A stretch of 33,296 bases of DNA from Streptomyces dysideae (lineage in GTDB: Bacteria; Actinomycetota; Actinomycetes; Streptomycetales; Streptomycetaceae). Under the pieces are notes generated by a model, which worked only from the letters and a program-made list of their open reading frames with translations, was not told the origin of the DNA and made no database searches. The position numbers and the translations under genes are program-made. This document shows positions 23,133-31,372 of the stretch, in pieces. Where the stretch lies: the NCBI RefSeq assembly GCF_001514305.1, contig NZ_KQ949076.1, positions 185,431 through 218,726 on the forward strand, in the 5' to 3' direction. The first letter of the stretch is position 1; every line of letters begins with the position of its first letter.

Positions 23133-23747
23133 TCAGCGCCTGACGGAGGCCGGCCAGGGCCGATACGCGGCTGGCGACGTCGGTCCCGCCCTCCTCAGCC
23201 GGCGTCTGTGGCCATCGCCGCGTTCCTTCAGCAGGGTGCTGGCCAAGGCGACGGCCACTCCCAGGAGCGCGTCGGTACAGCCGATTCCAAAGGCTCGTCC
23301 CCATGTGCGGCCTGCGGCCCGGCATGCGAGCAGGCCCCAGCAGAGCAGCAGGACGGTGTTGGTTCCGAAGGCGACGTACTCGATGCCCTGGGAACGCCCC
23401 CAGCCAAGGCCCGCCCCGCACAGCAGCAGTGTGGTGGGCAGCGCCGCCAGCACCAGCGGCCATTCGGCAAGCACGGCACGCATCACAGTCCGTACGCCGG
23501 GATGGCCCTGCGCGTCGCGGTGGGCGATCTCGTGGGCGTAACCATGGGCCAGGCCGGCGAGGGCGGTGAACAGGACTTACAGGGCGTCGTCCATGCGCGC
23601 CGCCCGCGTCACCTCGCCGAACTGCGTCAGCGCGGCGACGGCCGAACTCGACACCAGGAGCCCGTACACGCCGCCGAACAGAGCAGTCGGCTGGGCCAGC
23701 CAGTCCCACACCGCACGTCTGCAACGGATGGCGGACTCGGTGCGCAT
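23133..23747 (-). pseudogene. Four-helix membrane protein gene with an in-frame TAA
   Basis: From ATG 23747 the frame reads MRTESAIRCRRAVWDWLAQP, then FGGVYGLLVSSSAVAALTQF and MDDAL, and stops at TAA (23579-23577, codon 57). The same frame continues without a break: VLFTALAGLAHGYAHEIAHR, EWPLVLAALPTTLLLCGAGL, NTVLLLCWGLLACRAAG and LLGVAVALASTLLK, then to 23133. Without the TAA it would be a protein of about 204 residues with four membrane helices. The TAA needs only one base change to become a Tyr codon (TAC or TAT). I know no function for this family. It follows the broken ABC exporter gene on the same strand after about 100 bases. Confidence 0.65.
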
Positions 23748-23849
23748 ACAGGGCCTTTCGCTGTCTTGGTTCTTCGTGGGTGTCGGTGGGTGGGGTTGTC
23801 CGGCCGGGAAGGGGGCAGTGGACGGCCGGACAACCCTGCGTGTGCTGGG

Positions 23850-25080
23850 TCATCGCGCGGGAGCCAGGAGCTGGGTGGCCACCAGGCGCGCGTACAGCCG
23901 GTCCTGGGCCACCAGTTCCTCATGGCTGCCCACCGACCGGACCCGGCCGGCCTCCATCACGACGATCCGGTCGGCGCCGGTCACCGTGGAGAGGCGGTGG
24001 GCCACCACCAGCACGGTGGTCTCGCGGGCCAGCTCCGCGACGACGTCCCGCAGCGCCAGCTCGTTGACCGCGTCGAGCTGCGAGGTCGCCTCGTCCAACA
24101 GCAGCAGCCGGGGCTGGCGCAGCAGCGCGCGGGCGATGGCGATGCGCTGGCGCTCGCCGCCCGACAGCTTCGAGCCGCGGTGTCCGACCGGGGTGTCCAG
24201 GCCGTGGGGCAGGCGCTCGACGAGGGTGTCGAGCTTCGTCCGTGCCAGGACGTCGCGGATGTCGTCGTCCGTCGCGCCGGGCGCCGCGAAGACGAGATTC
24301 TCCCGCAGCGTGCCGGCCAGCACAGGAGCGTCCTGCTCCACGTACCCGATGGCAGACCGTAGTTCGGACAGAGACCAGTCCTGTACGTCCTTGCCGTCGA
24401 CCAGGACCCGGCCGCCGGTGGCCTCGTAGAACCGCTCGATGAGCGCGAACACCGTCGACTTGCCCGCGCCGGAGGGGCCGACGAAGGCCGTCATCCCGAC
24501 GCCCGGTACCTCGAAGCTCACCTGCTGGTGGGTGTACGGCAGGCCGGCACGGTAGCGGAAGGTCACGTCCTCGAAGCGGACCGACGCCGGACCCGGCACC
24601 GCTGCCCCCTGCCGGGGCAGGGCGCCCTTCCGCTGGGCGGGCGGCTCCGTCGACAGGCGTTCCACCTGCGCGATCCGGGAGATCGCGGCCGCCCCCTCCT
24701 GAAAGTGAGACACGGCGTCGACCAGCCTGGCAACCGGCTCGATCAGGTAGAAGAGGTACAGCAGGAAGGCGATGAGGGTGGACACGGGGATCTCCCCGGA
24801 CGCCACCCGCGCCCCGCCGACCCCGAGCACGGCGAGGAAGGCCAGCTGGACGGCGAGTTCGTCGGCCGAGCCGGCCACGGCCTCCCACTTCGCGCTCTTC
24901 ACGCACCAGTGTCTTCGTGGCCAGCGGCTGCAGCAGCCCCCCGGCGGCCCCGACCAGGGCGCACAGCAGGCCGAGGGCGACGGCCCACCGGTGCGGCCGG
25001 ACATACGCGTACAGTGCCCTGACCGTCTCTCGGGCGGACAGGGAGGTCTCATCCGTCGTCGGGGCGGATGCGGTGTTCAC
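23850..25080 (-). pseudogene. ABC exporter gene with internal deletion and frameshift
   Basis: From GTG 25080 (ribosome site GAAAGGA) the protein starts normally for a fused membrane/ATPase exporter: [20 protein letters not shown], one membrane helix and [10 protein letters not shown]. At about 24900-24906 the sequence jumps, in another frame, to [21 protein letters not shown], the late part of the membrane domain. The ATPase domain follows intact: Walker [10 protein letters not shown], signature KLSGGERQR, Walker [10 protein letters not shown] and VAHRLST, to the stop at 23850. Half-exporters have near 580-600 residues, so roughly 150-180 residues (several membrane helices) are lost and the two halves are out of frame. 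The upstream neighbour is a small peptide gene, the downstream one a nonsense-mutated membrane protein. Confidence 0.8.
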
Positions 25081-25098
25081 GAAATTCCTTTCTTCTGC

Positions 25099-25136
25099 GG
25101 GCCGCCCGGCACCGCGTCGACGGTGCCGGGCGGCCC
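25099..25136 (-). terminator. Strong hairpin between the small peptide gene and the ABC gene
   Basis: GGGCCGCCCGGCACCG (25099-25114) and its perfect complement (25121-25136) are separated by six bases. It lies after the small peptide stop (25157) and directly before the ribosome site of the ABC gene. It could be a terminator or a partial terminator that keeps peptide expression higher than that of the downstream genes. Confidence 0.75.
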
Positions 25137-25156
25137 GGGCATGATCATGTGCCGGC

Positions 25157-25372
25157 TCAGCGGACGAGTCCGGCAGTGCTCGTGGCGAGGGCGCGTACCA
25201 ACGCTTCGTGGGCCTCTGGGCCTACGACGAGCAGGACGAGGGCGCCCGCCGCCGGCATCAGGCCGGGGAACTCCAGGAAGTCGCCCCTGCGAGGGACGGC
25301 GTCACGGCCCGGCTCGTCGGCCGATGATCCGAGGGAAGTGTCGGGCTCCTCGTTCCGCGCACGGTGTGTCAT
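25157..25372 (-). CDS. Small cysteine-free peptide, possible exported precursor
   Basis: 71 residues: a hydrophilic, acidic N-terminal half (RNEEPDTSLGSSADEPGRDA) and a hydrophobic, helix-prone C-terminal half (FPGLMPAAGALVLLVV, then EALVRALATSTAGLVR). I do not recognise the family. About 80 percent of codons end in G or C, less than in neighbouring genes but consistent with coding. GGAGG lies only one base before the ATG, with an AGG five bases further away, so the start is uncertain. The hydrophilic-then-hydrophobic layout, the following hairpin and the downstream ABC exporter gene resemble bacteriocin or modified-peptide precursors. It has no Cys, so lanthionine- or sactipeptide-type crosslinks are excluded. 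No modification enzyme is visible, so this remains a hypothesis. Confidence 0.4.
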   Translation of the reverse strand: MTHRARNEEPDTSLGSSADEPGRDAVPRRGDFLEFPGLMPAAGALVLLVVGPEAHEALVRALATSTAGLVR

Positions 25373-25592
25373 GCCTCCAGCCTGGAAGGCCGGCCTCCCC
25401 GCGCCCATCCGGCAACCGTCGGGTCCACCCCCGCCGAGTGGCTGAAGGAGATCGTCGCCCGGTCGCACCGGACGAGGCGGACGGATCGGATGGGACTCTG
25501 CCGGTCCGCGGGGCGGTACCCGCCGACCGGCGGGGCCGTTGCCGAAGACTGACGGGTGGTCCGCCGCCCGGCGGCAACGCGAGGGTCTCCGC

Positions 25593-26855
25593 ATGCCACA
25601 GACACCACCAACGACGCCGCAGGACACGTCAGCGCCGCGGAAGACGTCGCCTCCTCAGTCCCGAACCCCACCCGGGTCCGCCGCGTCGGCCCCGTCCGAT
25701 CCCTCGATGGGGCGGCTGGTCGGCGTCGACCTGGCCCGCGCGCTGGCCGTGTTCGGCATGTACGTCGTGCACATCGGTCCCCCGCTGTCGGCCACGGACG
25801 GCGTCGGCAGCTGGGTCCGGTACATGGCGGACGGTCACTCGTCGGTCCTGTTCGCCACCCTCGCCGGGTTCTCGCTGATGCTGCTCGCCGGCCGCCGGGA
25901 GCCGAAGACCGGCCTGGCCGGCCGCCAGGCGAAGGCCAGGATCGCGATCCGCGCCGTGGTTCTGCTGGCGCTGGGCACCGCGATGGCGATGGAATACGGC
26001 GGAGTGATCATCCTCGGCTTCTACGGGGTCTACTTCCTACTGGCGCTGCCCCTGGTGCGACTGCGGGCCAGGACTCTCGCGATCATCGCGGCCGCCCTCG
26101 CGCTCGTCACACCACAGCTGTCCTTCGCCCTGAGCTCGCTGCTGACCGAGTCGGTCCAGCAGAGCATCAACGCCTACGACCCGCTCCACCGGCTCAGCGA
26201 CGTGGGAGTGCTCGATCTGCTGTTCACCGGCTTCTACCCGACGATCACGTGGATATCGTTCGTGATCGCCGGTATGGCGCTGGCCCGCCTCGACCTGTCC
26301 CAGGCCGCCGTCCAGTGGCGTCTGGCCGGGCTCGGCGCCGCCCTCACCGTGGCCGCGTACGGCATGTCCTTGCTGCTGGCCGGCAAGGACGCGTTGGACA
26401 GCTTGGCGGAAGGCGGGCCGTCGTCCGGCAGCTCCGGACCGATCTCCGGTAGCTCCGGATCGATGACCCTCGACGGCGGGTCGTTCGAGCCCCAGGCATC
26501 GATGCTCTTGACAGCCGGGCCACACAGCGGCACCACGTTCGACATCATCGGAGTCGCGATCCTCGTGATCGTGGGCGCGACGGCGGCGATGGACCGCCTG
26601 CCGCGACTGCGCCGCCTGGCCAAACCGGTCATCGCCGTGGGCACCATGTCCCTGACCGCCTACGTGGGCCACTTCGTCGTACAGTCCATGCTGTCCGGGG
26701 CCGGCCCGTCCAGCACCCAGCAGTCCTGGATACCGGTGCTCATGTACATACTCGGGGCGATCGTGTTCGCCGCGATCTGGTCCCGCTTCTTCCGCCGCGG
26801 ACCCCTGGAGTACCTGCTCAACGCCGCCACCAAGCCGGCGAAGCACATCCGATGA
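25593..26855 (+). CDS. DUF418/heparan-acetyltransferase-type multi-pass membrane protein
   Basis: 420 residues. A Pro/Thr/Ser-rich cytoplasmic N-terminus of about 38 residues is followed by GRLVGVDLARALAVFGMYVV and HIGPPL, the first helix typical of DUF418/DUF1624 acyltransferase-like proteins. About ten hydrophobic segments follow, for example LFATLAGFSLMLLAG, AVVLLALGTAMAMEYGGVII and TITWISFVIAGMALARL. A Gly/Ser-rich loop (SSGSSGPISGSSGS) lies in the middle, and AYVGHFVVQSML near the end is a usual DUF418 motif. Members are thought to transfer acyl groups across the membrane. ATG 25593 with GAGGG seven bases upstream is preferred over an in-frame start at 25539. Confidence 0.8.
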   Translation: MPQTPPTTPQDTSAPRKTSPPQSRTPPGSAASAPSDPSMGRLVGVDLARALAVFGMYVVHIGPPLSATDGVGSWVRYMADGHSSVLFATLAGFSLMLLAGRREPKTGLAGRQAKARIAIRAVVLLALGTAMAMEYGGVIILGFYGVYFLLALPLVRLRARTLAIIAAALALVTPQLSFALSSLLTESVQQSINAYDPLHRLSDVGVLDLLFTGFYPTITWISFVIAGMALARLDLSQAAVQWRLAGLGAALTVAAYGMSLLLAGKDALDSLAEGGPSSGSSGPISGSSGSMTLDGGSFEPQASMLLTAGPHSGTTFDIIGVAILVIVGATAAMDRLPRLRRLAKPVIAVGTMSLTAYVGHFVVQSMLSGAGPSSTQQSWIPVLMYILGAIVFAAIWSRFFRRGPLEYLLNAATKPAKHIR

Positions 26856-26861
26856 GACCAG

Positions 26862-26895
26862 GCCGGGGTGGCACACCCTCACGTCCCGCCCCGGC
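26862..26895 (+). terminator. Hairpin after the acyltransferase gene
   Basis: GCCGGGG (26862-26868) pairs with CCCCGGC (26889-26895); flanking CAGG/CCTG can extend the stem. It lies six bases after the stop codon at 26855. Confidence 0.5.
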
Positions 26896-26933
26896 TTGCC
26901 TGACGCCACCCTGACCTGCACCTATTACGCGTC

Positions 26934-26969
26934 GCGGATTCAGTCCGTGGCCCAAAGTCCTGAATCCGC
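26934..26969. repeat. 10-base inverted repeat next to the tRNA
   Basis: GCGGATTCAG (26934-26943) and its perfect complement (26960-26969) enclose 16 bases. It lies about 40 bases beyond the 3' end of the minus-strand CAU tRNA gene and could end that transcript or be a relic of an integration site. Confidence 0.5.
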
Positions 26970-27007
26970 ACGCCCGCTGAGACGTTTCCGCAGGTCACAA
27001 CCGTGAA

Positions 27008-27084
27008 TGGTGGGGCGGGTGGGACTCGAACCCACGGCCGACGGATTATGAGTCCGCTGCTCTAACCGGCTGAGCTACCGCCCC
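27008..27084 (-). tRNA. tRNA with CAU anticodon (elongator Met or Ile2)
   Basis: A complete cloverleaf on the minus strand. The acceptor is GGGGCGG with CCGCCCC, the D arm GCTC/GAGC, the anticodon stem GCGGA/TCCGT with loop CTCATAA, and the T arm GTGGG/CCCAC around TTCGAGT. The discriminator is A and CCA is encoded. The anticodon is CAU, which fits elongator Met, or Ile if the C is lysidinylated; the sequence alone does not settle this for me. It is not an initiator because the first pair G-C is matched. Confidence 0.93.
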
Positions 27085-27218
27085 ATAGCGGCGTGTCGCG
27101 TACACGTGTGCGCGCCGTCTGCCGCAGCATAGCCGCTCATACGATCTCCTGCTTCGCATGGTCGACTTCGCATGCCCTGGAGGACTACACCCTGGCCTGC
27201 ACGGTTCCCCCGGGCATG

Positions 27219-27241
27219 AAAAAGGACCCCTGAGGGGTCCT
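27219..27241 (-). terminator. Rho-independent terminator of the tRNA-Asn genes
   Basis: AGGACCCC and GGGGTCCT (27223-27230 and 27234-27241) form an 8-base stem with a three-base loop, followed on the minus strand by a run of Ts (As at 27219-27223). It lies 12 bases after the first tRNA-Asn gene and is a textbook intrinsic terminator, rare in GC-rich DNA. Confidence 0.9.
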
Positions 27242-27252
27242 CGTTCAGCATG

Positions 27253-27325
27253 CTCCCCCGACTGGACTCGAACCAGTAACCTGCCGGTTAACAGCCGGCT
27301 GCTCTGCCAATTGAGCTACGGAGGA
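27253..27325 (-). tRNA. tRNA-Asn (GUU), distal copy
   Basis: 73 bases. The acceptor is TCCTCCG/CGGGGGA with discriminator G, the D arm GCTC/GAGC, the anticodon stem GCCGG/CCGGC with loop CTGTTAA (anticodon GUU), and the T arm ACTGG/CCAGT around TTCGAGT. CCA is not encoded. It is identical to the copy at 27331-27403, five bases away, and co-transcribed with it. Confidence 0.95.
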
Positions 27326-27330
27326 CCGAG

Positions 27331-27403
27331 CTCCCCCGACTGGACTCGAACCAGTAACCTGCCGGTTAACAGCCGGCTGCTCTGCCAATTGAGCTACGGA
27401 GGA
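27331..27403 (-). tRNA. tRNA-Asn (GUU), promoter-proximal copy
   Basis: Identical in sequence to the neighbouring copy, with anticodon GUU in loop CTGTTAA. It is the first of the pair transcribed; TAATGT on the minus strand (27476-27471) is a plausible -10 box for a shared promoter. CCA is not encoded. Confidence 0.95.
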
Positions 27404-27560
27404 ATGCCTCGTTGCATCGAACGTACCTACCTGGGTATTCGCCAGGGGGCGTGCGTTCGCTGCGACACATACATTAGCGCAAGCACGGGGGTGCTCCGCC
27501 AATCGGTTCCCCCGGCACCGACGCCGCACCACAGACCTACGCAAGGGAAGGGTGGCCGCC

Positions 27561-27866
27561 ATGCGCTACAAGCTCACGTTCGCCGCCGGGCTGGCTCTTG
27601 GTTACGTCCTGGGCACACATGCCGGGCGCGAACGCTACGAGCAGCTGAAGAAGTCCGCACGCCAGGTCGCGCAGAACCCCGCGGTCCGCAACACCGCGGA
27701 GACAGCGGCCCAGCAGAGCCGCCAGTACGCGGGCAAGGCCTACCACGCGGTCAGCGAGAAGATGGGCGACCGAGTCCCCGACTCGGTGGCTCAGCGAGTC
27801 CGTTCTCTGCGAGACAGGAACACGAACGGCACGGGCGGGGACGACTGGGGTACCAGCAACACTTGA
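27561..27866 (+). CDS. YtxH-like small membrane-associated protein
   Basis: 101 residues. One short N-terminal membrane helix with glycine motifs, YKLTFAAGLALGYVLGTHAG, is followed by RERYEQLKKSARQVAQNPAV and a charged, helical, partly disordered tail. YtxH-like proteins share a glycine-rich helix followed by an RERYE motif; their role is unknown, with possible links to stress or the envelope. GGAAGGG lies about nine bases before ATG 27561; a GTG at 27552 would add three residues. It stands alone beside the tRNA-Asn promoter. Confidence 0.75.
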   Translation: MRYKLTFAAGLALGYVLGTHAGRERYEQLKKSARQVAQNPAVRNTAETAAQQSRQYAGKAYHAVSEKMGDRVPDSVAQRVRSLRDRNTNGTGGDDWGTSNT

Positions 27867-27890
27867 AGGAGTCGTCGAGGAAGACGCCCT

Positions 27891-27960
27891 GAAGGGGCGC
27901 GGGGCTGTGACATGTGCGGCTCCGCCGCGTGGGCGCGACCAGCCACAACGCACCCGCACC
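27891..27960. repeat. Streptomyces-type interspersed intergenic repeat
   Basis: GAAGGGGCGCGGGGCTGTGA, then GCGGCTCCGCCGCGTGGGCG and CGACCAGCCACAACGCACCC, match the short repeat seen many times between Streptomyces genes (core GGGGCGCGGGG ... GCGCGACCAGCCACA). GCGGC-TCC-GCCGC inside it forms a small hairpin. It sits between the YtxH-like gene and the FGGY kinase and may act as a transcript end. Confidence 0.65.
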
Positions 27961-28030
27961 GCCCAGATCACACGCACCCCGACGGCGCCCACGGCCCAAC
28001 CAAGCGGAGCGGTACGGCAGAATTTTGGCC

Positions 28031-29488
28031 ATGGGGATAGTCGCCGGGTTGGACAGTTCGCCCGATTTCACTCGTATCGTCGTCTGCGACGCGGACACGG
28101 GAGCCGTGCTCAGGCAGGGATACGCGCCGCATCCGGTGGAGAACACCGAAGGCGGCTCGCGGCCTGCCGATGTCGATCCGCAGGCCTGGCTGCTGTCCCT
28201 CGGTGAGGCCGCCGGCGGCGGGCTGCTCGAAGGTGTGCAGGCGATCGGCGTGTCCGCGCAGCAGAACGCCGTCGTGCCGCTGGATGCGCAGGGCAACACC
28301 GTGCGTCCAGCGATGGTCGGCGGTGACAAGCGGGCGCAGGTCGCGGCGGCGGATCTCATCGACGCGCTGGGCGGGCGCGAGGCGTGGGCGCAGGCCGTGG
28401 GGTGTGTGCCGCAGGCCGCGCAGCCGGTGACCAAGCTGCGCTGGATGAACCGGACCGAGCCGGAGAACGCCCTGCGCACCGCCGTCCTGCTGCAGGCCCA
28501 CGACTGGCTGGTGTGGCAGCTGCTGGGGCGCCCGGTGCGGCGTACCACCGACCGGGGCGGGGCCTCCGGGACCGGCTACTGGTCGGCGGCCACCGGCGCC
28601 TACCGGCCCGACCTCGTCGAGCTGGCGCTCGGTCACCAGGTCATGCTGCCCGAGGTGATCGGCCCGGCGGACGCGGCCGGCACGACCCCCGAGGGGCTGC
28701 TGATCTCCGCGGGGACCGGCGAGACGATGGCCGCCGCCTTCGGGCTCGGGATCGGGCTGGGGGACGCCGTCGTGTCGCTCGGGGCGTCCGGATCCGTGAT
28801 GGCCGTGCACCCCGAGGCGCTCGTCGACAGCTCCGGGATGATCACGTCCCTGGCCGACGCGACCGGCATGCACCTTCCCGTCGTCACCACGCTGAACGCC
28901 GTACGGACGCTGCGCGGCACCGCCGAACTGCTCGGGCTGCCCGATCTGGAGAGCCTGTCCGAGCTGGCGATGAAGTCGACGCCGGGCGCCCACGGTCTTG
29001 TGATGCTGCCCTATCTGGAGGGTGAGCGGACGCCGAATCTGCCGCACACCGCGGGGACGCTAGCGGGGCTCAGGCGGGAGGCGATGCGGCCGGAGCATCT
29101 GGCGCGGGCCGCGTTCGAGGGCATGCTGTGCGGACTCGCGGACGCGCTCGACGTGCTGCGCGGCCGGGGTGTCGAGGTGCGGCGGGTCTTTCTGCTGGGG
29201 GCGGCCGCCGAGCTGGCCGCCGTGCAGGCCGCGTCACCGGCGCTGTTCGGGGCGCAGGTCGTCGTACCGCAGCCCGCGGACTACGCGGCGATCGGCGCCG
29301 CCCGGCAGGCCGCCTGGGCGCTCGGTGCGTCGCAGGGCACCCTCGACCCGCGGACCCCGCCGATGTGGCAGGCGGGCGCGGGCGCGCAGGTGCTGGATCC
29401 GGGCGAGGACCTGGCGGTGGGGCAGGCGGTGCGGCAGCAGTTCGTGTCGGTGCGGGAACAGACGCATCCGGGGGCGTTCCGGGCGTAG
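28031..29488 (+). CDS. FGGY-family carbohydrate kinase, xylulokinase-like
   Basis: 485 residues. The FGGY fold shows the N-terminal phosphate motif IVAGLDSSPDFTRIVV, AIGVSAQQNAVVPLD, GGDKRAQVAAADL, KLRWMNRTEP and TDRGGASGTGYW. The C-terminal domain has SLGASGSVMAV, GLVMLPYLEGERTPN and RVFLLGAAAEL. It would phosphorylate a ketose or polyol, with D-xylulose the likeliest. ATG 28031 is chosen by family alignment; no clear ribosome site precedes it, and CAGAAT seven bases upstream could be a -10 box for leaderless translation. Flanking genes give no pathway. Confidence 0.85.
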   Translation: MGIVAGLDSSPDFTRIVVCDADTGAVLRQGYAPHPVENTEGGSRPADVDPQAWLLSLGEAAGGGLLEGVQAIGVSAQQNAVVPLDAQGNTVRPAMVGGDKRAQVAAADLIDALGGREAWAQAVGCVPQAAQPVTKLRWMNRTEPENALRTAVLLQAHDWLVWQLLGRPVRRTTDRGGASGTGYWSAATGAYRPDLVELALGHQVMLPEVIGPADAAGTTPEGLLISAGTGETMAAAFGLGIGLGDAVVSLGASGSVMAVHPEALVDSSGMITSLADATGMHLPVVTTLNAVRTLRGTAELLGLPDLESLSELAMKSTPGAHGLVMLPYLEGERTPNLPHTAGTLAGLRREAMRPEHLARAAFEGMLCGLADALDVLRGRGVEVRRVFLLGAAAELAAVQAASPALFGAQVVVPQPADYAAIGAARQAAWALGASQGTLDPRTPPMWQAGAGAQVLDPGEDLAVGQAVRQQFVSVREQTHPGAFRA

Positions 29489-29638
29489 GAAGGGGGCGTT
29501 CCGGGCGAAGGGCGCACCCGTAAGGCGGTATGAAGCACTGCTGTCGGCTTAATCGGTTGAGGTAACACCGGTGGAGTGTTCGACGATAGGGGCCAGGGGC
29601 AACCAACCGGCCCCACCGCCGACTCCGAGAGACACAGC

Positions 29639-31372
29639 GTGCTCATACGACTTCTGCGGACCTATCTCAGGCCCTACCGGAAACCCATCGCCCTGCTGGT
29701 GCTGCTGCAGCTCCTGCAGACCTGCGCCACCCTCTACCTGCCCACGCTGAACGCGGACATCATCGACAACGGCGTCGTCAACGGCGACACCGGCTACATC
29801 CTGTCCTTCGGTGCCTTGATGATCGGCATCTCGATGGTGCAGGTCGTGTGCAACATCGGTGCCGTGTACTACGGCGCCCGCACGGCGTCGGCGCTCGGCC
29901 GGGACGTGCGGGGTGCCGTCTTCGACCGGGTGCAGTCGTTCTCGGCGCGCGAGGTCGGCCAGTTCGGCGCGCCCTCGCTGATCACCCGTACGACGAACGA
30001 CGTCCAGCAGGTGCAGATGCTGGCCCTGATGACGTTCACGCTGATGGTGTCGGCGCCCATCATGTGTGTGGGCGGCATCGTGCTGGCCCTCGGTCTGGAC
30101 GTGCCGCTGTCCGGGGTGCTGGTCGGCGTGGTGCCCGTGCTGGGCATCAGTGTGACGTTGATCGTACGGCGGCTGCGCCCGCTGTTCCGGACCATGCAGG
30201 AGCGCCTCGACACGGTGAACCGGGTACTGCGCGAGCAGATCACCGGCAACCGCGTCATCCGCGCCTTCGTGCGTGACGAGTACGAGCAGGCGCGCTTCCG
30301 GAAGGCCAACGTCGAGCTGACCGAGATGTCGCTGGGCACCGGCAACCTGCTCGCGCTGATGTTCCCGATCGTGATGACGGTGGTGAACCTGTCGTCGATC
30401 GCCGTGGTCTGGTTCGGCGCGCACCGCATCGACAGCGGCGGGATGCAGATCGGCGATCTGACGGCCTTCCTCGCCTATCTGATGCAGATCGTCATGTCCG
30501 TGATGATGGCCACCTTCATGTTCATGATGGTGCCGCGCGCGGAGGTGTGCGCCGAGCGGATCCAGGAGGTGCTGGACACCTCGTCGAGCGTGGTGCCGCC
30601 GGTGGCGCCGGTGCGGGAGCTGCGCCGGCACGGGCATCTGGAGATCCGGGCGGCCGGGTTCCGGTACCCGGGTGCCGAGGAGCCGGTGCTGCGGGCCGTC
30701 GACCTGGTCGCCCGGCCCGGTGAGACGACCGCCGTCATCGGGTCGACCGGCAGCGGGAAGTCGACGCTGCTGGGGCTGGTGCCGCGGCTCTTCGACGCGA
30801 CCGACGGCGAGGTGCTCGTCGACGGGGTGGACGTGGCGGAGCTCGATCCCGTCCTGCTCGCGAAGACCGTCGGGCTGGTGCCGCAGAAGCCGTACCTGTT
30901 CGCGGGGACCGTGGCGACCAACCTGCGGTACGGCAATCCCGACGCCACGGACGAGGAGCTGTGGCACGCGCTGGAGGTGGCGCAGGCCAAGGAGTTCGTC
31001 CAGCGGCTGGAGAACGGGCTCGACTCCCCCATCGCGCAGGGCGGCACCAACGTCTCCGGCGGGCAGCGGCAGCGGCTGGCGATCGCCCGCACGCTGGTGC
31101 AGCGACCGGAGATCTACCTGTTCGACGACTCGTTCTCCGCCCTCGACTACGCCACCGACGCCGCCCTGCGCGCCGCGCTGGCCCAGGAGACCGCCGAGGC
31201 GACCGTCGTGATCGTCGCCCAGCGGGTGGCGACCATCCGGGAAGCGGACCGGATCATCGTGCTCGACGAGGGACGGGTCGTCGGCACCGGACGGCACCAC
31301 GAGCTGATGGCGGACAACGAGACCTACCGGGAGATCGTGCTCTCCCAGCTGACGGAAGCGGAGGCTGCCTGA
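29639..31372 (+). CDS. Heterodimeric ABC exporter, subunit with degenerate ATP site
   Basis: About 577 residues from GTG 29639 (an in-frame GTG at 29576 is an alternative). The membrane domain of six helices starts LIRLLRTYLRPYRKPIALLV. In the ATPase domain Walker A GSTGSGKST is at about 370 and the signature NVSGGQRQRLA is intact. Walker B reads IYLFDDSFSALD, so D497 replaces the catalytic Glu, and the H-loop His is Gln (Q528 in VAQRVAT). Its own site is therefore expected to be inactive, as in TmrAB or BmrCD-type exporters. Its stop overlaps the start of the partner gene (TGATG). The substrate is unknown; drugs, lipids and peptides are typical. Confidence 0.88.
   Translation: MLIRLLRTYLRPYRKPIALLVLLQLLQTCATLYLPTLNADIIDNGVVNGDTGYILSFGALMIGISMVQVVCNIGAVYYGARTASALGRDVRGAVFDRVQSFSAREVGQFGAPSLITRTTNDVQQVQMLALMTFTLMVSAPIMCVGGIVLALGLDVPLSGVLVGVVPVLGISVTLIVRRLRPLFRTMQERLDTVNRVLREQITGNRVIRAFVRDEYEQARFRKANVELTEMSLGTGNLLALMFPIVMTVVNLSSIAVVWFGAHRIDSGGMQIGDLTAFLAYLMQIVMSVMMATFMFMMVPRAEVCAERIQEVLDTSSSVVPPVAPVRELRRHGHLEIRAAGFRYPGAEEPVLRAVDLVARPGETTAVIGSTGSGKSTLLGLVPRLFDATDGEVLVDGVDVAELDPVLLAKTVGLVPQKPYLFAGTVATNLRYGNPDATDEELWHALEVAQAKEFVQRLENGLDSPIAQGGTNVSGGQRQRLAIARTLVQRPEIYLFDDSFSALDYATDAALRAALAQETAEATVVIVAQRVATIREADRIIVLDEGRVVGTGRHHELMADNETYREIVLSQLTEAEAA

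Noticed and set aside
25539..25592. Upstream start for the acyltransferase-like membrane protein
   Set aside because: The in-frame ATG at 25593 has a properly spaced GAGGG; the upstream residues do not resemble the family.
27253..27403. Two identical 73-base units five bases apart, which might look like a repeat array
   Set aside because: They fold as tRNA-Asn; with only two units and no spacer pattern this is not CRISPR.
29576..29638. Earlier GTG start for the first exporter subunit
   Set aside because: The family normally begins close to the LIRLLRTYLRPY segment; the extra 21 residues are hydrophilic and unconvincing, though not excluded.
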